Counted from the stretch's first letter, positions 10,979 to 20,518 are shown. The stretch is 64,000 nt of DNA from an uncultured Mesonia sp. (GCA_958296185.1 CATQIB010000006.1:219206-283205), one strand, 5' to 3'. The notes: generated from the sequence alone by a model not told the origin. Numbers and translations are program-made.

Positions 10979-11656
10979 TTAAAATTCAGTATCCATATTG
11001 ATGTAGTCTAAAAACTCTCTTTTTATATTCTTGTCTTTAAACTTACCACCAAATTCGCTTGTAACGGTACTACTTTCAATATCTCGTATTCCTCGACTGT
11101 TGACACACAGATGCTTGGCGTCGATAACACAAGCCACATCGTCTGTGCCTAGTGCTTTTTGAAGTTCAGCTACAATTTGCATAGTTAAGCGCTCTTGCAC
11201 TTGAGGTCTTTTGGCATAATAGTCTACAATTCTATTCATTTTTGATAGGCCCACAACAGTACCATTTGAAATATAGGCCACGTGAGCGCGACCAACGATA
11301 GGTAGTAAATGGTGTTCACAAGTAGAATAAACCGTAATGTTTTTCTCTACTAGCATTTCCCCATATTTGTAATTGTTTTGAAAAACAGAAGCTTTAGGTT
11401 TTCTCTTGGGGTGTAAACCGGCAAAAGACTCATTCACAAACATTTTAGCAACGCGAAGAGGAGTTCCTTTTAAGCTATCGTCTTCTAAGTCTAAACCTAA
11501 AGTCATTAATATATTGTGAACGTCTTGCTGTATTATGGCAATCTTTTCTTCATCTGTTTTTTCAAACGCATCTTTTCTTAGCGGATTCTCTGCGCTAGAA
11601 CTTACATGGTTGTCACCAATTTCATCTATATTTTCCAAGATATTATCAATTTTCAT
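10979..11656 (-). CDS. folE: GTP cyclohydrolase I
   Basis: Converts GTP to 7,8-dihydroneopterin triphosphate, first step of folate (and queuosine-type) biosynthesis; cytosolic homodecamer. I prefer the ATG at 11656 (225 residues, MKIDNILENI...) over 11698, because the extra 14 residues are not conserved. Seen: the zinc and active-site motif STCEHHLLPIVGRAHVAYI, the LSKMNRIVDYYAKRPQVQERLT stretch (quoted in part: RPQVQERLT), and LCVNSRGIRD with the second zinc cysteine. The N-terminal 50 residues are variable and acidic. folP lies about 12 kb away in the same window. Confidence 0.95.
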   Translation of the reverse strand: MKIDNILENIDEIGDNHVSSSAENPLRKDAFEKTDEEKIAIIQQDVHNILMTLGLDLEDDSLKGTPLRVAKMFVNESFAGLHPKRKPKASVFQNNYKYGEMLVEKNITVYSTCEHHLLPIVGRAHVAYISNGTVVGLSKMNRIVDYYAKRPQVQERLTMQIVAELQKALGTDDVACVIDAKHLCVNSRGIRDIESSTVTSEFGGKFKDKNIKREFLDYINMDTEF

Positions 11657-11850
11657 TTTATAAACCTCTATCGATTTTAAGTGGGCAAAGATAAGCATTT
11701 ATGTTTTTCTAAACTAAAGCTTTATTCGGCAAGGCGAAAACATTATAGTTTTTAACTTAATTTTGGCCTATGATTAAGTTTTCAAAAATTGTAACAAAAG
11801 CTTTACACCTAAAGAATTGGTAATAAACAGACAGAACTTATACTGCTTGC

Positions 11851-13383
11851 CTACATATCAAATATAAAACTCATTATGTAGTTAGAATCATTTCTTTCTA
11901 ATTGCACGGTATTGCTTAAGCCTGTTTTTAATAGGTCTTGTTGCATGTTTACCTGATAGTAGCTGTAGGCAAAATCTATTTTTATTCGACCAAAATTATA
12001 TCCTAAACCAGCTGAAAATCCGTAAAGATCGTCTTGTAAATCCTTATTTTCAAATGGGGATTGTTCAAAACGAGCTCCGGAACGTAAACTCCAATTCTTA
12101 ATACGATGTTCTGCACCCATCTTAATGCTTGAGGCAGCAGTTAGTCCATCGCTTAAGTTTTTATTTTGTATTTCAAAGTTTTGATTTTCTCTAGATTGCA
12201 ATTTAATATTACCATAGTTTTTATAGCCATAATCTAAACTAACTAGTGTTGAAGGTGCAAAAATCAAAGCTGCACTTGCTTTAATTTGACCAGGTGTTCT
12301 AAGTTTATAATTTGGAAAAACATTCACAATAAAAGGATTAGCAGTGGCATTACCAAATTCTTGACTTGAGGTGCTTAGATATTGAGTCGTTTCGTCAGAA
12401 ATGGTGTACCAGGTGGGGGAGTCGTAACTTAATCCAAGTCGTAAAACCTCATTGACCTTAGCTATTCCACCTAATTGAAAAGAAAATCCAGAACCTATTG
12501 TGCTCAGGTTGTTTTCGAAGTAAATTGAGGATAATCTGCTGCCTTGATTTGGTCTTTCAAAATAACTTGTAATGCGTTCATAATTAATGAAATGAGCGTT
12601 TAGGTTGAGACCTATATAAAATCTATTTTGCAAGGCTAAGGAACCGTTTAAAGAGAATTTGCCGTTAAAGCCTGTGCCTTGTTGGCTATAGGAATGATAA
12701 GTGTTATTGGTGGTAGTATTTGAAATATATTGCGTGTTTTCTATGTCATTCGGATCTGTTGGATCAAAAAGATAAGTTTCGTAACCCAAGTAAGCTGTTT
12801 GTAGTTCGGAGTTTGTAACTCCTAGGTTATTAAAATTAGTTTCACCCAAAAATCGATATAAATCATCTAAAGATTCACCAGGCCGTGTGGTGAACAAATC
12901 AAGGGGAATACCATTAGCTAAATTTGTAAAGTAGGAACCGATAGACTCGTTGCTTGTTCCGCGAGCAAGAAAATTTTGTTCCAAATTTTTTTGCTGATCA
13001 TAGGTGAGACCAAAACTGAATTTATTTACAGTGGCTTGCGGATTGTAATTTTCAAAAACATAGACTGCTCCAGCTTGAGGAATGTGAAATTCATCTTCTT
13101 TCGCAGCTCCATTTTTACCGGCAAAAGAAGAATTGTTTTTGAGATGCTGGTAACCAAAGGTAAACCCAGCGGTGTTATGCAGAAAAATTGAAGATCCAGC
13201 AGGATTTACTTGGAGCGCAGATAAATCACCACCTAAAGCGCCGAAAGCTCCGCTCATGGCCGTAAAACGTGCCGTTCCTAAAACATCAGACTGTCCAAAA
13301 TTGAGAGCCTCATTAATACTTTGAGCAGCACCTATTGTTGAGATAAATGCTGCTGTTATTATACTTATATATTTCTTTTTCAT
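11851..13383 (-). CDS. OmpP1/FadL/TodX family outer-membrane transport protein
   Basis: Predicted 14-stranded outer-membrane barrel for uptake of hydrophobic compounds. It has 510 residues with a signal peptide (core IITAAFISTIGAAQ). The N-terminal hatch region is typical: SDVLGTARFTAMSGAFGALGG then LQVNPAGSS, the NPAG/S plug motif of this family. The remainder is a long series of amphipathic strands ending in aromatic positions, and the last residues (NYIMSFIFDM) form a closing strand. In Flavobacteria such proteins are often called 'hemin receptor'; the substrate cannot be told from sequence. It lies 11 nt downstream of the next lipoprotein gene, so the two are probably one transcript. Confidence 0.85.
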   Translation of the reverse strand: MKKKYISIITAAFISTIGAAQSINEALNFGQSDVLGTARFTAMSGAFGALGGDLSALQVNPAGSSIFLHNTAGFTFGYQHLKNNSSFAGKNGAAKEDEFHIPQAGAVYVFENYNPQATVNKFSFGLTYDQQKNLEQNFLARGTSNESIGSYFTNLANGIPLDLFTTRPGESLDDLYRFLGETNFNNLGVTNSELQTAYLGYETYLFDPTDPNDIENTQYISNTTTNNTYHSYSQQGTGFNGKFSLNGSLALQNRFYIGLNLNAHFINYERITSYFERPNQGSRLSSIYFENNLSTIGSGFSFQLGGIAKVNEVLRLGLSYDSPTWYTISDETTQYLSTSSQEFGNATANPFIVNVFPNYKLRTPGQIKASAALIFAPSTLVSLDYGYKNYGNIKLQSRENQNFEIQNKNLSDGLTAASSIKMGAEHRIKNWSLRSGARFEQSPFENKDLQDDLYGFSAGLGYNFGRIKIDFAYSYYQVNMQQDLLKTGLSNTVQLERNDSNYIMSFIFDM

Positions 13384-13394
13384 AAAGATGTTTT

Positions 13395-14513
13395 TTATCT
13401 AGGAGAACGACGAGAAGAACTACCTCTGCTACTTCTTGTTCCGCTACTTGATCGGCTAGAGCTAGAAGATCTTGTAGAGCTCGAACTGCGGGTTGATTGA
13501 CTAGGCGAATAAGTGCGATTACTTGAATTTGTAGACCTACGGTTTATAGAGTTCGAACTTCTGGTGCTAGGACGTGCGCTTCGGTTGTAGTAACCACTTC
13601 TTCTACTGTTTTGAGTAGCCGATGAATTTCTGTTTACGCCTCGATTGCTTTGGTAACGGCTATCACCTCTCGCATTAATGCCACGGGTGTTTTTTATGGT
13701 CGTTCTTGATTGACTTCTCCGAATGCTATTATTGCTACTTCTGTTTATACCGCTATTTGAATTTCTACGGTAGCTTTCTGAGGCATTTCTACGATAGCTA
13801 TCACCGGCATTGCGTCTGTAATTGCTATTACGCGTGTTGCGATAATTTCTAGTTGCATCGTGATAGGCTATTGAGTGTCTATAATTATGATAGGCAGGAT
13901 GATAAGCCACGCCACCATAAAATGGGTGATTCCAAGCGCCCCAGTAATTATAAGGGTGTCCCCATCCCCAATAGGCCGATCCCCAGCCAAATCGAGGGTT
14001 GTGCCAACCCCATCCCCAAGCGCCGTAATAACCGCCATACCAGGCGCCGTGAAAAGGAGCGCTCCATATCCCCCAAGGGTGATAAAAACCAGAAAATAAA
14101 TAGGGATTTCTATCGATAACGGTGATGTTAACCTCGGTTGGGTTAGATCCCCAACTAGCATTGTTGTAGGTGTATTCCTCATCTTCGTAGATTATATCTT
14201 CCTGACCGTTGTTTTGATAATTGCTCTGCGTAGTGTAATTGTCAATATCGGTAAAAACTTCATTCTCTTGGTTTACTCCTTGAGCCATAGTGATTTGCTC
14301 GCCTTGCTCTTTAAAGTAATTCTGGTAGTAACCAGCTTTTTCATTTTGTCGTTGCTGTTGTGCAGCAGTAGGTCGATTTAAGTTTTGATTGTAGATGCCA
14401 TCTTGAGGAATAGACGTATTCTGATACGTGCCACACGATAGCAGTAAAAATAGCATCCCTATCCCAAGTGGCCAAGATGCGTATTTCAATATATTTATAG
14501 AATTAAGATGCAT
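13395..14513 (-). CDS. Low-complexity lipoprotein, Tyr/Trp/Gly-rich centre and Arg/Ser-rich tail
   Basis: Protein of 372 residues with a lipoprotein signal (hydrophobic core, lipobox LLLSC, Cys at about residue 27). Three zones follow. Residues 30-130 are acidic and Gln/Asn-rich. Residues about 130-215 are dominated by Trp, Gly, Tyr, His and Pro (PWGIWSAPFHGAWYGG and similar). From about 215 to the end the protein is strongly basic, with Arg-Arg-Asn and Ser-Arg repeats, ending in a nearly pure Ser/Arg tail. I recognise no enzyme domain. Cell-surface binding or an adhesive/structural role is only a guess. Similar low-complexity proteins occur near proS in flavobacteria and are sometimes mislabelled. 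Long antisense frames here are artefacts of its composition. Confidence 0.75.
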   Translation of the reverse strand: MHLNSINILKYASWPLGIGMLFLLLSCGTYQNTSIPQDGIYNQNLNRPTAAQQQRQNEKAGYYQNYFKEQGEQITMAQGVNQENEVFTDIDNYTTQSNYQNNGQEDIIYEDEEYTYNNASWGSNPTEVNITVIDRNPYLFSGFYHPWGIWSAPFHGAWYGGYYGAWGWGWHNPRFGWGSAYWGWGHPYNYWGAWNHPFYGGVAYHPAYHNYRHSIAYHDATRNYRNTRNSNYRRNAGDSYRRNASESYRRNSNSGINRSSNNSIRRSQSRTTIKNTRGINARGDSRYQSNRGVNRNSSATQNSRRSGYYNRSARPSTRSSNSINRRSTNSSNRTYSPSQSTRSSSSTRSSSSSRSSSGTRSSRGSSSRRSPR

Positions 14514-14613
14514 ATCTTTTGTATTTTATTGTTGAACATTTCAAATTTAACTAGTTTTGCCTAAACTAAAAATTCATTAATAATAGCACAAGCATTGTGC
14601 CAAAGATAAATAT

Positions 14614-16092
14614 ATGGCAAATAAGCTAACCTCAAGAAGTACAGATTATTCAAAGTGGTATAATGAGCTTGTTGTACAAGCAGATCTAGCAGAGAACTCT
14701 GCTGTTAGAGGGTGTATGGTGATTAAACCTTATGGCTATGCCATATGGGAAAAAATGCAAGCTCAGCTAGATAAGCGTTTTAAAGAGACGGGGCATCAGA
14801 ATGCTTATTTTCCTTTATTTGTACCGAAAAGTTTATTTGAAGCCGAGGAAAAAAATGCCGAGGGATTTGCGAAAGAATGTGCGGTAGTAACTCACTATAG
14901 ATTAAAAACTGATCCTAATGATGCATCAAAATTAATTGTAGATCCAGAGGCAAAATTAGAAGAAGAACTAGTGGTTAGGCCAACCTCAGAGGCTATTATT
15001 TGGAATACCTACAAAGGTTGGATACAATCTTACCGTGATTTACCTATTAAGATTAACCAATGGGCCAATGTGGTACGCTGGGAAATGCGTACACGTTTGT
15101 TTTTAAGAACAGCCGAATTTTTGTGGCAAGAAGGGCATACCGCTCACGAAACAAGAGAAGAGGCTCTGTTTGAAACCAAGCAAATGAATGACGTGTATGC
15201 TGATTTTGTAGAAAATTTTATGGCAATTCCGGTTATTCAGGGTAAAAAGACCGAAAGTGAACGTTTTGCGGGTGCAGAAGAAACTTATTGTATTGAAGCC
15301 CTTATGCAAGATGGGAAGGCCCTTCAAGCTGGAACTTCACATTTTTTAGGTCAAAATTTTGCTAAAGCCTTTGATGTGAAATATGCTAGCAAAGAAGGTA
15401 AATTGGAACACGTTTGGGCCACAAGTTGGGGGGTGTCTACGCGATTAATGGGAGCCCTAATTATGACCCATAGCGATGATAAAGGACTTGTATTGCCGCC
15501 AAAATTAGCTCCTAACCAAGTAGTTATAGTTCCTATTTATAAAGGACAAGAACAGTTGAAACAAATTAGCGAAAAGGGGCAAATAATTGCTCAAAATCTT
15601 AGAGAAGCTGGTATTTCTGTGAAATTTGACGATCGAGATACACATAAACCAGGCTGGAAATTTGCTCAATATGAATTACAAGGGGTTCCTGTACGTTTGG
15701 CGATAGGGCCAAAAGATTTAGAAAAAGGTACAGTAGAGTTAGCTAGACGCGACACTTTAACTAAAGAATTTGTAAAACAAGATGAGCTTGTAGAGACAGT
15801 GAAAGCTCTAATGATTGAGATTCAAGATAATCTCTTTAATAAGGCACTTAACTATAGAGATGAACACATTTCTAAGGTAGAAGATTTTGATACGTTTAAG
15901 AAAGTATTAAAAGAGAAAGGTGGATTTATTTCGGCTCACTGGGATGGGACAACCGAAACGGAAGAGAGAATTAAAGAGCTGACTAAGGCAACCATTCGTT
16001 GTATTCCTTTTGATGCTGAAAATGAATCAGGTAACTGCGTATTGACTGGTAAGCCGTCTAATCAACGTGTTTTGTTTGCTAAGGCTTATTAA
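14614..16092 (+). CDS. proS: Prolyl-tRNA synthetase (short, archaeal/eukaryotic-type)
   Basis: Class II synthetase charging tRNA-Pro. At 492 residues with no editing-domain insertion it is the archaeal/eukaryotic-type ProRS used by Bacteroidota. Seen: motif 1 region [17 protein letters not shown], motif 2 [11 protein letters not shown] and [25 protein letters not shown], the proline-site [17 protein letters not shown], motif 3 region [13 protein letters not shown], an anticodon-binding domain from about residue 290, and a C-terminal zinc-binding-like domain ending in an aromatic residue (FAKAY), as is typical. Divergently transcribed from the low-complexity lipoprotein. Confidence 0.97.
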   Translation: MANKLTSRSTDYSKWYNELVVQADLAENSAVRGCMVIKPYGYAIWEKMQAQLDKRFKETGHQNAYFPLFVPKSLFEAEEKNAEGFAKECAVVTHYRLKTDPNDASKLIVDPEAKLEEELVVRPTSEAIIWNTYKGWIQSYRDLPIKINQWANVVRWEMRTRLFLRTAEFLWQEGHTAHETREEALFETKQMNDVYADFVENFMAIPVIQGKKTESERFAGAEETYCIEALMQDGKALQAGTSHFLGQNFAKAFDVKYASKEGKLEHVWATSWGVSTRLMGALIMTHSDDKGLVLPPKLAPNQVVIVPIYKGQEQLKQISEKGQIIAQNLREAGISVKFDDRDTHKPGWKFAQYELQGVPVRLAIGPKDLEKGTVELARRDTLTKEFVKQDELVETVKALMIEIQDNLFNKALNYRDEHISKVEDFDTFKKVLKEKGGFISAHWDGTTETEERIKELTKATIRCIPFDAENESGNCVLTGKPSNQRVLFAKAY

Positions 16093-16120
16093 AAAAAGTT
16101 TAAAAAAAAATGAAATTTTG

Positions 16121-16151
16121 TTTGGTGCATTTAAAATAAGTCTTATTTTTG
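16121..16151 (+). promoter_or_regulatory. Promoter of the tRNA-Glu pair
   Basis: TTTG (16121-16124), 19 nt, then TATTTTTG (16144-16151). This is a full match to the Bacteroidota -33/-7 consensus, 21 nt upstream of the first tRNA-Glu. Confidence 0.75.
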
Positions 16152-16172
16152 CATCCGCATTCAAACAATAAT

Positions 16173-16244
16173 GGTCCGTTCGTCTAGGGGTTAGGACGCC
16201 AGGTTTTCATCCTGGTAACAGGGGTTCGAATCCCCTACGGACTA
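16173..16244 (+). tRNA. tRNA-Glu (anticodon TTC), copy 1
   Basis: A 72-nt cloverleaf: 7-bp acceptor stem with a terminal G-U pair, D-arm with TAGGGGTTA loop, anticodon stem CCAGG/CCTGG around loop TTTTCAT (anticodon TTC), and T-arm AGGGG-TTCGAAT-CCCCT. CCA is not encoded. The body closely resembles E. coli tRNA-Glu. Confidence 0.97.
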
Positions 16245-16289
16245 CAAAGTAACAAACAACTGGTTTGTTTTTGAAATAAGTAAGCTAAT

Positions 16290-16361
16290 GGTCCGTTCGT
16301 CTAGGGGTTAGGACGCCAGGTTTTCATCCTGGTAACAGGGGTTCGAATCCCCTACGGACTA
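16290..16361 (+). tRNA. tRNA-Glu (anticodon TTC), copy 2
   Basis: Identical in every base to the copy 45 nt upstream, with matching immediate flanks (TAAT before, CAA after), so a recent tandem duplication or gene conversion. Probably in the same transcript; rpsT follows 31 nt later. Confidence 0.97.
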
Positions 16362-16392
16362 CAATTTAATTAATGAGATAAGAAATAGAGTT

Positions 16393-16641
16393 ATGGCAAA
16401 TCATAAGTCGGCATTAAAGAGAATACGTAGTAATGATGTGAAGCGTTTGAGAAATCGCTATCAGCATAAAACTACCCGTAATGCCATAAAGAAATTAAAA
16501 GCGGCTGATAAGGCGGAGGCAGAGAAGCTATATCCTTCTGTTGTTTCAATGATCGATAAATTAGCGAAGAAAAATGTAATTCACACTAATAAAGCAAGTA
16601 ATTTAAAATCTAAATTAGCAAAGCACGTTGCTGCTCTGTAA
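16393..16641 (+). CDS. rpsT: 30S ribosomal protein S20
   Basis: Primary 16S-rRNA-binding protein of the small subunit. It has 82 residues, highly basic and helical, starting [20 protein letters not shown] as the family does, with the conserved [16 protein letters not shown] end. It sits directly after the tandem tRNA-Glu genes and may be read from the same promoter; a hairpin terminator follows. Confidence 0.97.
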   Translation: MANHKSALKRIRSNDVKRLRNRYQHKTTRNAIKKLKAADKAEAEKLYPSVVSMIDKLAKKNVIHTNKASNLKSKLAKHVAAL

Positions 16642-16667
16642 GTTTTAGTTAGTGTTCAAAAATTTTG

Positions 16668-16696
16668 AAACCTTCCTTTATGGAAGGTTTTTTTAT
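16668..16696 (+). terminator. Rho-independent terminator after rpsT
   Basis: A 9-bp stem AAACCTTCC/GGAAGGTTT (16668-16676 with 16682-16690), a 5-nt loop and a T run. Confidence 0.88.
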
Positions 16697-16733
16697 TTCT
16701 AGTTAGAGCGTGAAGTTTTTATAGCTCTTAATA

Positions 16734-16774
16734 ATAAAAAAACCGATTGGTATGTATAATCCCAATCGGTTTTT
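16734..16774 (-). terminator. Terminator of rho (minus strand; works in both directions on paper)
   Basis: ACCGATTGG (16742-16750) pairs with CCAATCGGT (16762-16770). There is an A run upstream and a T run downstream, so both strands have a U tract. It is placed 25 nt after the rho stop. Confidence 0.85.
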
Positions 16775-16797
16775 ATATTGAGTGTCTTACGATCTTT

Positions 16798-18468
16798 TTA
16801 TCCGTTCATAGAGATAAGAAATTCTTCGTTGTTTAAACTATTTCTTACTTTGTCGTTTATAAACTCCATGGCCTCTATAGGGTTCATATCTGCTAGATAT
16901 TTTCTAAGTACCCACATACGCTGAATTGTATTCTCGTCGTGTAGCATATCATCTCTACGGGTACTTGAAGAGGTAAGGTCTATAGCTGGGAATATTCTGC
17001 GGTTAGCAATTTTACGGTCTAACTGCAGTTCCATATTACCCGTACCTTTAAATTCTTCAAAAATCACCTCATCCATCTTAGAGCCTGTATCGGTTAAAGC
17101 GGTCGCTATAATAGATAAAGACCCTCCTTTTTCAATATTTCTTGCCGCACCAAAAAAGCGTTTTGGTTTGTGTAAGGCATTTGCATCTACACCACCACTT
17201 AGTACTTTTCCACTGGCGGGTTGTACAGTGTTGTAAGCTCGTGCCAATCGGGTAATAGAGTCAAGTAAAATTACTACGTCGTGGCCGCATTCAACCAAGC
17301 GTTTTGCTTTTTCTAGTACGATATTGGCAACGCGAACATGTTCGTGCGCTTCTTTGTCAAAGGTTGAAGCTACAACTTCACCATTTACGTGGCGCTGCAT
17401 GTCGGTTACTTCTTCCGGGCGCTCATCTATTAATAAAACGATCTGATAAACTTCTGGGTGATTGGCAGCAATGGCATTAGCGATATCTTTCAATAGCATC
17501 GTTTTACCGGTTTTAGGTTGCGAGACAATCATACCTCTTTGCCCTTTTCCTATAGGAGAGAATAAATCAATTATGCGCGTAGATAAATTGCTTTCTCTTT
17601 CGGCTAGTTTAAACTTTTCTTGTGGAAATAGAGGAGTAAGGTGCTCAAAAGATACACGGTCTCTAACCACTTGTGGGTCTAAACCATTTATTTTACTAAT
17701 TTTGATTAACGGGAAATATTTTTCGCCCTCCTTTGGAGGTCTTATTTGTCCTAAAACGGTATCTCCAGTTTTTAACCCGAATAGTTTAATCTGTGATTGA
17801 GATACGTAGATGTCGTCGGGTGAAGAAAGGTAGTTATAGTCTGATGAGCGTAAAAACCCGTAGCCATCTTGCATAATATCTAGAACCCCTTCACTTTCTA
17901 TAATGGCATCGAACTCATAATTGGGCTCGCGGTATTTATTGCGTTTATCTTTGTTACCATTTTGTGATTTATTTTTATGCTGAGGGTCTTTTTTATCGTT
18001 TGATCGATCGCCCTGCTTTTTACTTTGCTCGTGTTTGGGGTGCTGGTTTTGCCTTTCTTTTTGGGGATTCGAGCGACCAGAATTAGAATTAGAGCTCTCG
18101 TTTGCTTTTTTTCCTTGATCAGGATGCGAAGTGGTCTTTTTAGTTTGTTTGGAGGGTTGTCTTTTAGATCTATCTGATTTTTGATCTTTCTCTCCTTCTT
18201 TATGAGGAGATTTTTTTAACGGCTTTGAATGATTGTTAGGTTTTTCTTCCTTTCTAGCCTCTGCAATATTTTTTTCTTTAGGTTTTGTTTGTGGCTCTTC
18301 TTCGCTTAACGCCTCCTTGGTTTTGTGAGGGTTAGCCGCTTGATAATCTAAAATTTGATAAACTAAATCTAATTTTTTTAAGCGGTTGTACTTAGGTACA
18401 TTGAGCGATTTGGCAATCTCTTTAAGCTCGGGTAGCTTTTTTGCTTTTAATTCTGATATTTCTAACAT
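16798..18468 (-). CDS. rho: Transcription termination factor Rho with long hydrophilic insertion
   Basis: Hexameric RNA-dependent ATPase that ends transcription. It has 556 residues against about 420 for E. coli Rho. The N-terminal helical Rho_N domain is present (residues 1-45, [18 protein letters not shown]). Residues about 50-180 form a Lys/Asn/Gln/Ser/Pro-rich region with no hydrophobic core, predicted disordered. The cold-shock RNA-binding domain follows ([14 protein letters not shown]), then the RecA-like motor with Walker A (SQPKTGKT), [26 protein letters not shown] and GGVDANAL. Bacteroides Rho has a comparable disordered insert reported to drive phase separation. Divergent from the DUF4293 gene. 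Confidence 0.97.
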   Translation of the reverse strand: MLEISELKAKKLPELKEIAKSLNVPKYNRLKKLDLVYQILDYQAANPHKTKEALSEEEPQTKPKEKNIAEARKEEKPNNHSKPLKKSPHKEGEKDQKSDRSKRQPSKQTKKTTSHPDQGKKANESSNSNSGRSNPQKERQNQHPKHEQSKKQGDRSNDKKDPQHKNKSQNGNKDKRNKYREPNYEFDAIIESEGVLDIMQDGYGFLRSSDYNYLSSPDDIYVSQSQIKLFGLKTGDTVLGQIRPPKEGEKYFPLIKISKINGLDPQVVRDRVSFEHLTPLFPQEKFKLAERESNLSTRIIDLFSPIGKGQRGMIVSQPKTGKTMLLKDIANAIAANHPEVYQIVLLIDERPEEVTDMQRHVNGEVVASTFDKEAHEHVRVANIVLEKAKRLVECGHDVVILLDSITRLARAYNTVQPASGKVLSGGVDANALHKPKRFFGAARNIEKGGSLSIIATALTDTGSKMDEVIFEEFKGTGNMELQLDRKIANRRIFPAIDLTSSSTRRDDMLHDENTIQRMWVLRKYLADMNPIEAMEFINDKVRNSLNNEEFLISMNG

Positions 18469-18644
18469 CTATTGAGAAAATATATTATTGAATGTTTTGT
18501 GTTAATACCCAAACCTTTGTATGAAAAAACGACGGTTTGGTAAAATGTATGTTTTTTTGAAAAAATTATGAAGTTCTAAGTAACCTTGTTTGAAGTGGTT
18601 ACGTATAGATACTGCAATAATACAATTTTATTTTCTTTTTTAGG

Positions 18645-18675
18645 GTTTTCAAATACAATAAATATTATATTTTTG
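18645..18675 (+). promoter_or_regulatory. Promoter for the DUF4293 gene
   Basis: TATTTTTG (18668-18675) matches the -7 consensus. A TTTT/TTTC tract at 18645-18649 occupies the -33 position. The ATG follows at 18697. Confidence 0.5.
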
Positions 18676-18696
18676 TATCCATATCAAAAGGTAAAA

Positions 18697-19107
18697 ATGA
18701 TTCAACGCATTCAAAGTATTTATTTATTGCTGAGTATGGTAGTCAGCGTTTTGGGGGCATTTGTATTTAGCTTGTGGTTGAATCCCAATGCAAATCCAAT
18801 TTATGCCACAGATCTACCTTATGTTTTAGCCGGACTTCTGTTGAGTGCTTTATTGGCATTGGTAAGTATCTTTTTATTTAAAAATAGAAAATTGCAGTTT
18901 GTTATGAACAGACTCAACATCATATTAAACTTTATTTTACTAGGATTTTTCGTGTACTGGTCTCTAATCGTACCTGGAGAGATGAATATCTCAGAGAAAG
19001 GTATTGGGTTGTTTCTTCCTATCATTTCTATCGTTTTTTTAGTGTTGGCTAATAAAGCCATCAAAAAGGATGAAGCACTTGTAAAATCTGTAGACCGATT
19101 GCGATAA
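18697..19107 (+). CDS. DUF4293 family membrane protein
   Basis: Protein of 136 residues from ATG 18697 (MIQRIQSIYLLLSMV), the usual start of this Bacteroidota family; upstream in-frame codons from 18586 are unconserved. Four hydrophobic segments are visible, at about residues 8-26, 43-62, 72-90 and 100-122, with a short basic C-terminal tail (LVKSVDRLR). It is an inner-membrane protein of unknown function that is nearly always next to rho in Flavobacteria, as here, where it is divergent from rho. The link to Rho is positional only. Confidence 0.85.
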   Translation: MIQRIQSIYLLLSMVVSVLGAFVFSLWLNPNANPIYATDLPYVLAGLLLSALLALVSIFLFKNRKLQFVMNRLNIILNFILLGFFVYWSLIVPGEMNISEKGIGLFLPIISIVFLVLANKAIKKDEALVKSVDRLR

Positions 19108-19141
19108 ACCTAATATCTTAGTAGTATTAGTGCGTAAAAAT

Positions 19142-19166
19142 CCAGTGGTTTCCACTGGGTTTTTTA
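19142..19166 (+). terminator. Bidirectional terminator between convergent genes
   Basis: CCAGTGG (19142-19148) pairs with CCACTGG (19152-19158) across a 3-nt loop. T run after it and AAAAAT before it serve both strands, between the DUF4293 gene and the convergent phosphodiesterase. Confidence 0.8.
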
Positions 19167-19670
19167 TTTTAAATTACCCCGTTTTCCTAGCTCAATAACT
19201 TCTAGCTTTTCAATTTTTTCTTTATTAATTTCGAACCGGAGCATTGTGCGAACATGATGAAAACCGTGGGTACCACAAGCACCAGGGTTCATATGTAAAA
19301 CCTGATTGTTTTTATCGTACATCACTTTTAAAATGTGTGAATGTCCACAAATAAAAAGTTGAGGTTGTTCGGCTTTGATCAAATGCTTCACTCGGGCATT
19401 ATATCTTCCTGGATAGCCACCAATATGAGTCATATATACTTTTACTTGCTCGCAGTTAAAGATCAAGTCTAAAGGGAAACTGCGCCGGGCTTTATCATCG
19501 TCTATATTTCCGTATACAGCTCTTAAAGGTTTTATCCTACTTAAAGTATCGGTTACTTCTAAATTTCCAATATCGCCGGCGTGCCATATTTCATCCGCTT
19601 GACGGGCATAAGTAATTATGCGATCATCAAGATGTGAATGGGTGTCACTTAAAAGAAGAATCTTTTTCAA
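19164..19670 (-). CDS. Metallophosphoesterase, YfcE/MJ0936 family phosphodiesterase
   Basis: Small calcineurin-like phosphoesterase of 168 residues, cytosolic. All metal-site motifs are present in order: SDTHSHLD near the N-terminus, GDIGN near residue 33, GNID near 54, the HIGG segment near 82, and GHSH near 111. The family hydrolyses phosphodiesters such as bis-pNPP in vitro; the physiological substrate is unknown. Convergent with DUF4293, and divergent from truA, with 92 nt between the two start codons. Confidence 0.88.
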   Translation of the reverse strand: MKKILLLSDTHSHLDDRIITYARQADEIWHAGDIGNLEVTDTLSRIKPLRAVYGNIDDDKARRSFPLDLIFNCEQVKVYMTHIGGYPGRYNARVKHLIKAEQPQLFICGHSHILKVMYDKNNQVLHMNPGACGTHGFHHVRTMLRFEINKEKIEKLEVIELGKRGNLK

Positions 19671-19731
19671 AAAATAAGAGGTTTTTAACAGGGTTTAATG
19701 CTTTAAGACCTACATGGTCTATAGATTCTTG

Positions 19732-19739
19732 TATATTTG
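19732..19739 (+). promoter_or_regulatory. -7 promoter element for truA
   Basis: TATATTTG matches the Bacteroidota consensus, 23 nt upstream of the TTG start of truA. No clear -33 TTTG is visible at the expected spacing. Confidence 0.45.
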
Positions 19740-19762
19740 CAAAGCAAAAATAGGTAAATAGT

Positions 19763-20518
19763 TTGAGGTATTTTATCGAATTGGCTTACAACGGTACAGC
19801 TTATTTTGGCTGGCAGAGGCAACCGAATGTAATTAGCGTACAAGAAGTCTTAGAAGAAAAGCTGCAAATTGCTTTGCAAAATTACACGCCTGTTGTGGGT
19901 GCAGGCCGTACCGATGCTGGTGTTCACGCTAAGCAATTGTTTGCTCATTTTGATTGTGATGAAAGCTTAAACGAAACCGATTTCTGTTTCAAAATGAATA
20001 CCCTGTTGCCGAAAGATATTGCGATTTCTCAACTTTTTGAGGTGCCTGGTGAGGCACATGCGCGCTTTGATGCCACTGCGCGTAGTTATGAATATATAAT
20101 TGATACGCAAAAGAATCCTTTTACAAATCAAGGAAGTTATTTTGTGAAACGTCCGTTAGATATAAAGAAAATGCAAGAGGCGGCCGATATTTTATTGGAT
20201 TATACCGATTTTGAATCTTTTTCAAAAGTTAAGACAGATGTTTTTACTTTTGATTGCTCGGTTATGCATGCTAGTTGGAAGCAAGTGGACCATCAACTTA
20301 TTTTTAGTATAAAAGCAAATCGTTTTTTGCGTAATATGGTGCGGGCCATTGTAGGAACTTTGCTAGAGGTAGGAAAAGGAAAACGCGAACCGCAAACAAT
20401 GCATCAAATCATTCAATCTAAAAACAGGTCTAATGCTGGGGCTTCTGTGCCAGCGCGAGGGCTTTATTTAACGCAGGTAGATTATCCTGCAAATATTTTA
20501 ACCAATTATGGCAAATAA
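19763..20518 (+). CDS. truA: tRNA pseudouridine(38-40) synthase
   Basis: Isomerises uridine to pseudouridine at positions 38-40 of tRNA anticodon arms. It has 251 residues. The start is TTG at 19763: an in-frame stop lies at 19751 and the conserved N-terminus RYFIELAYNGTAYFGWQRQ begins immediately. The catalytic Asp is Asp51 in GAGRTDAGVHA; the family segments HARFDATARSYEY and KANRFLRNMVRAIVGTLLEVGKGK are present. It overlaps the following ABC exporter by 11 nt, an operon with tight coupling. Confidence 0.96.
   Translation: MRYFIELAYNGTAYFGWQRQPNVISVQEVLEEKLQIALQNYTPVVGAGRTDAGVHAKQLFAHFDCDESLNETDFCFKMNTLLPKDIAISQLFEVPGEAHARFDATARSYEYIIDTQKNPFTNQGSYFVKRPLDIKKMQEAADILLDYTDFESFSKVKTDVFTFDCSVMHASWKQVDHQLIFSIKANRFLRNMVRAIVGTLLEVGKGKREPQTMHQIIQSKNRSNAGASVPARGLYLTQVDYPANILTNYGK

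Noticed and set aside
13853..14182. Three long frames overlapping the Trp/Gly-rich lipoprotein gene
   Set aside because: They are artefacts of its biased codon composition. The minus-strand lipoprotein frame has a signal peptide and lipobox.
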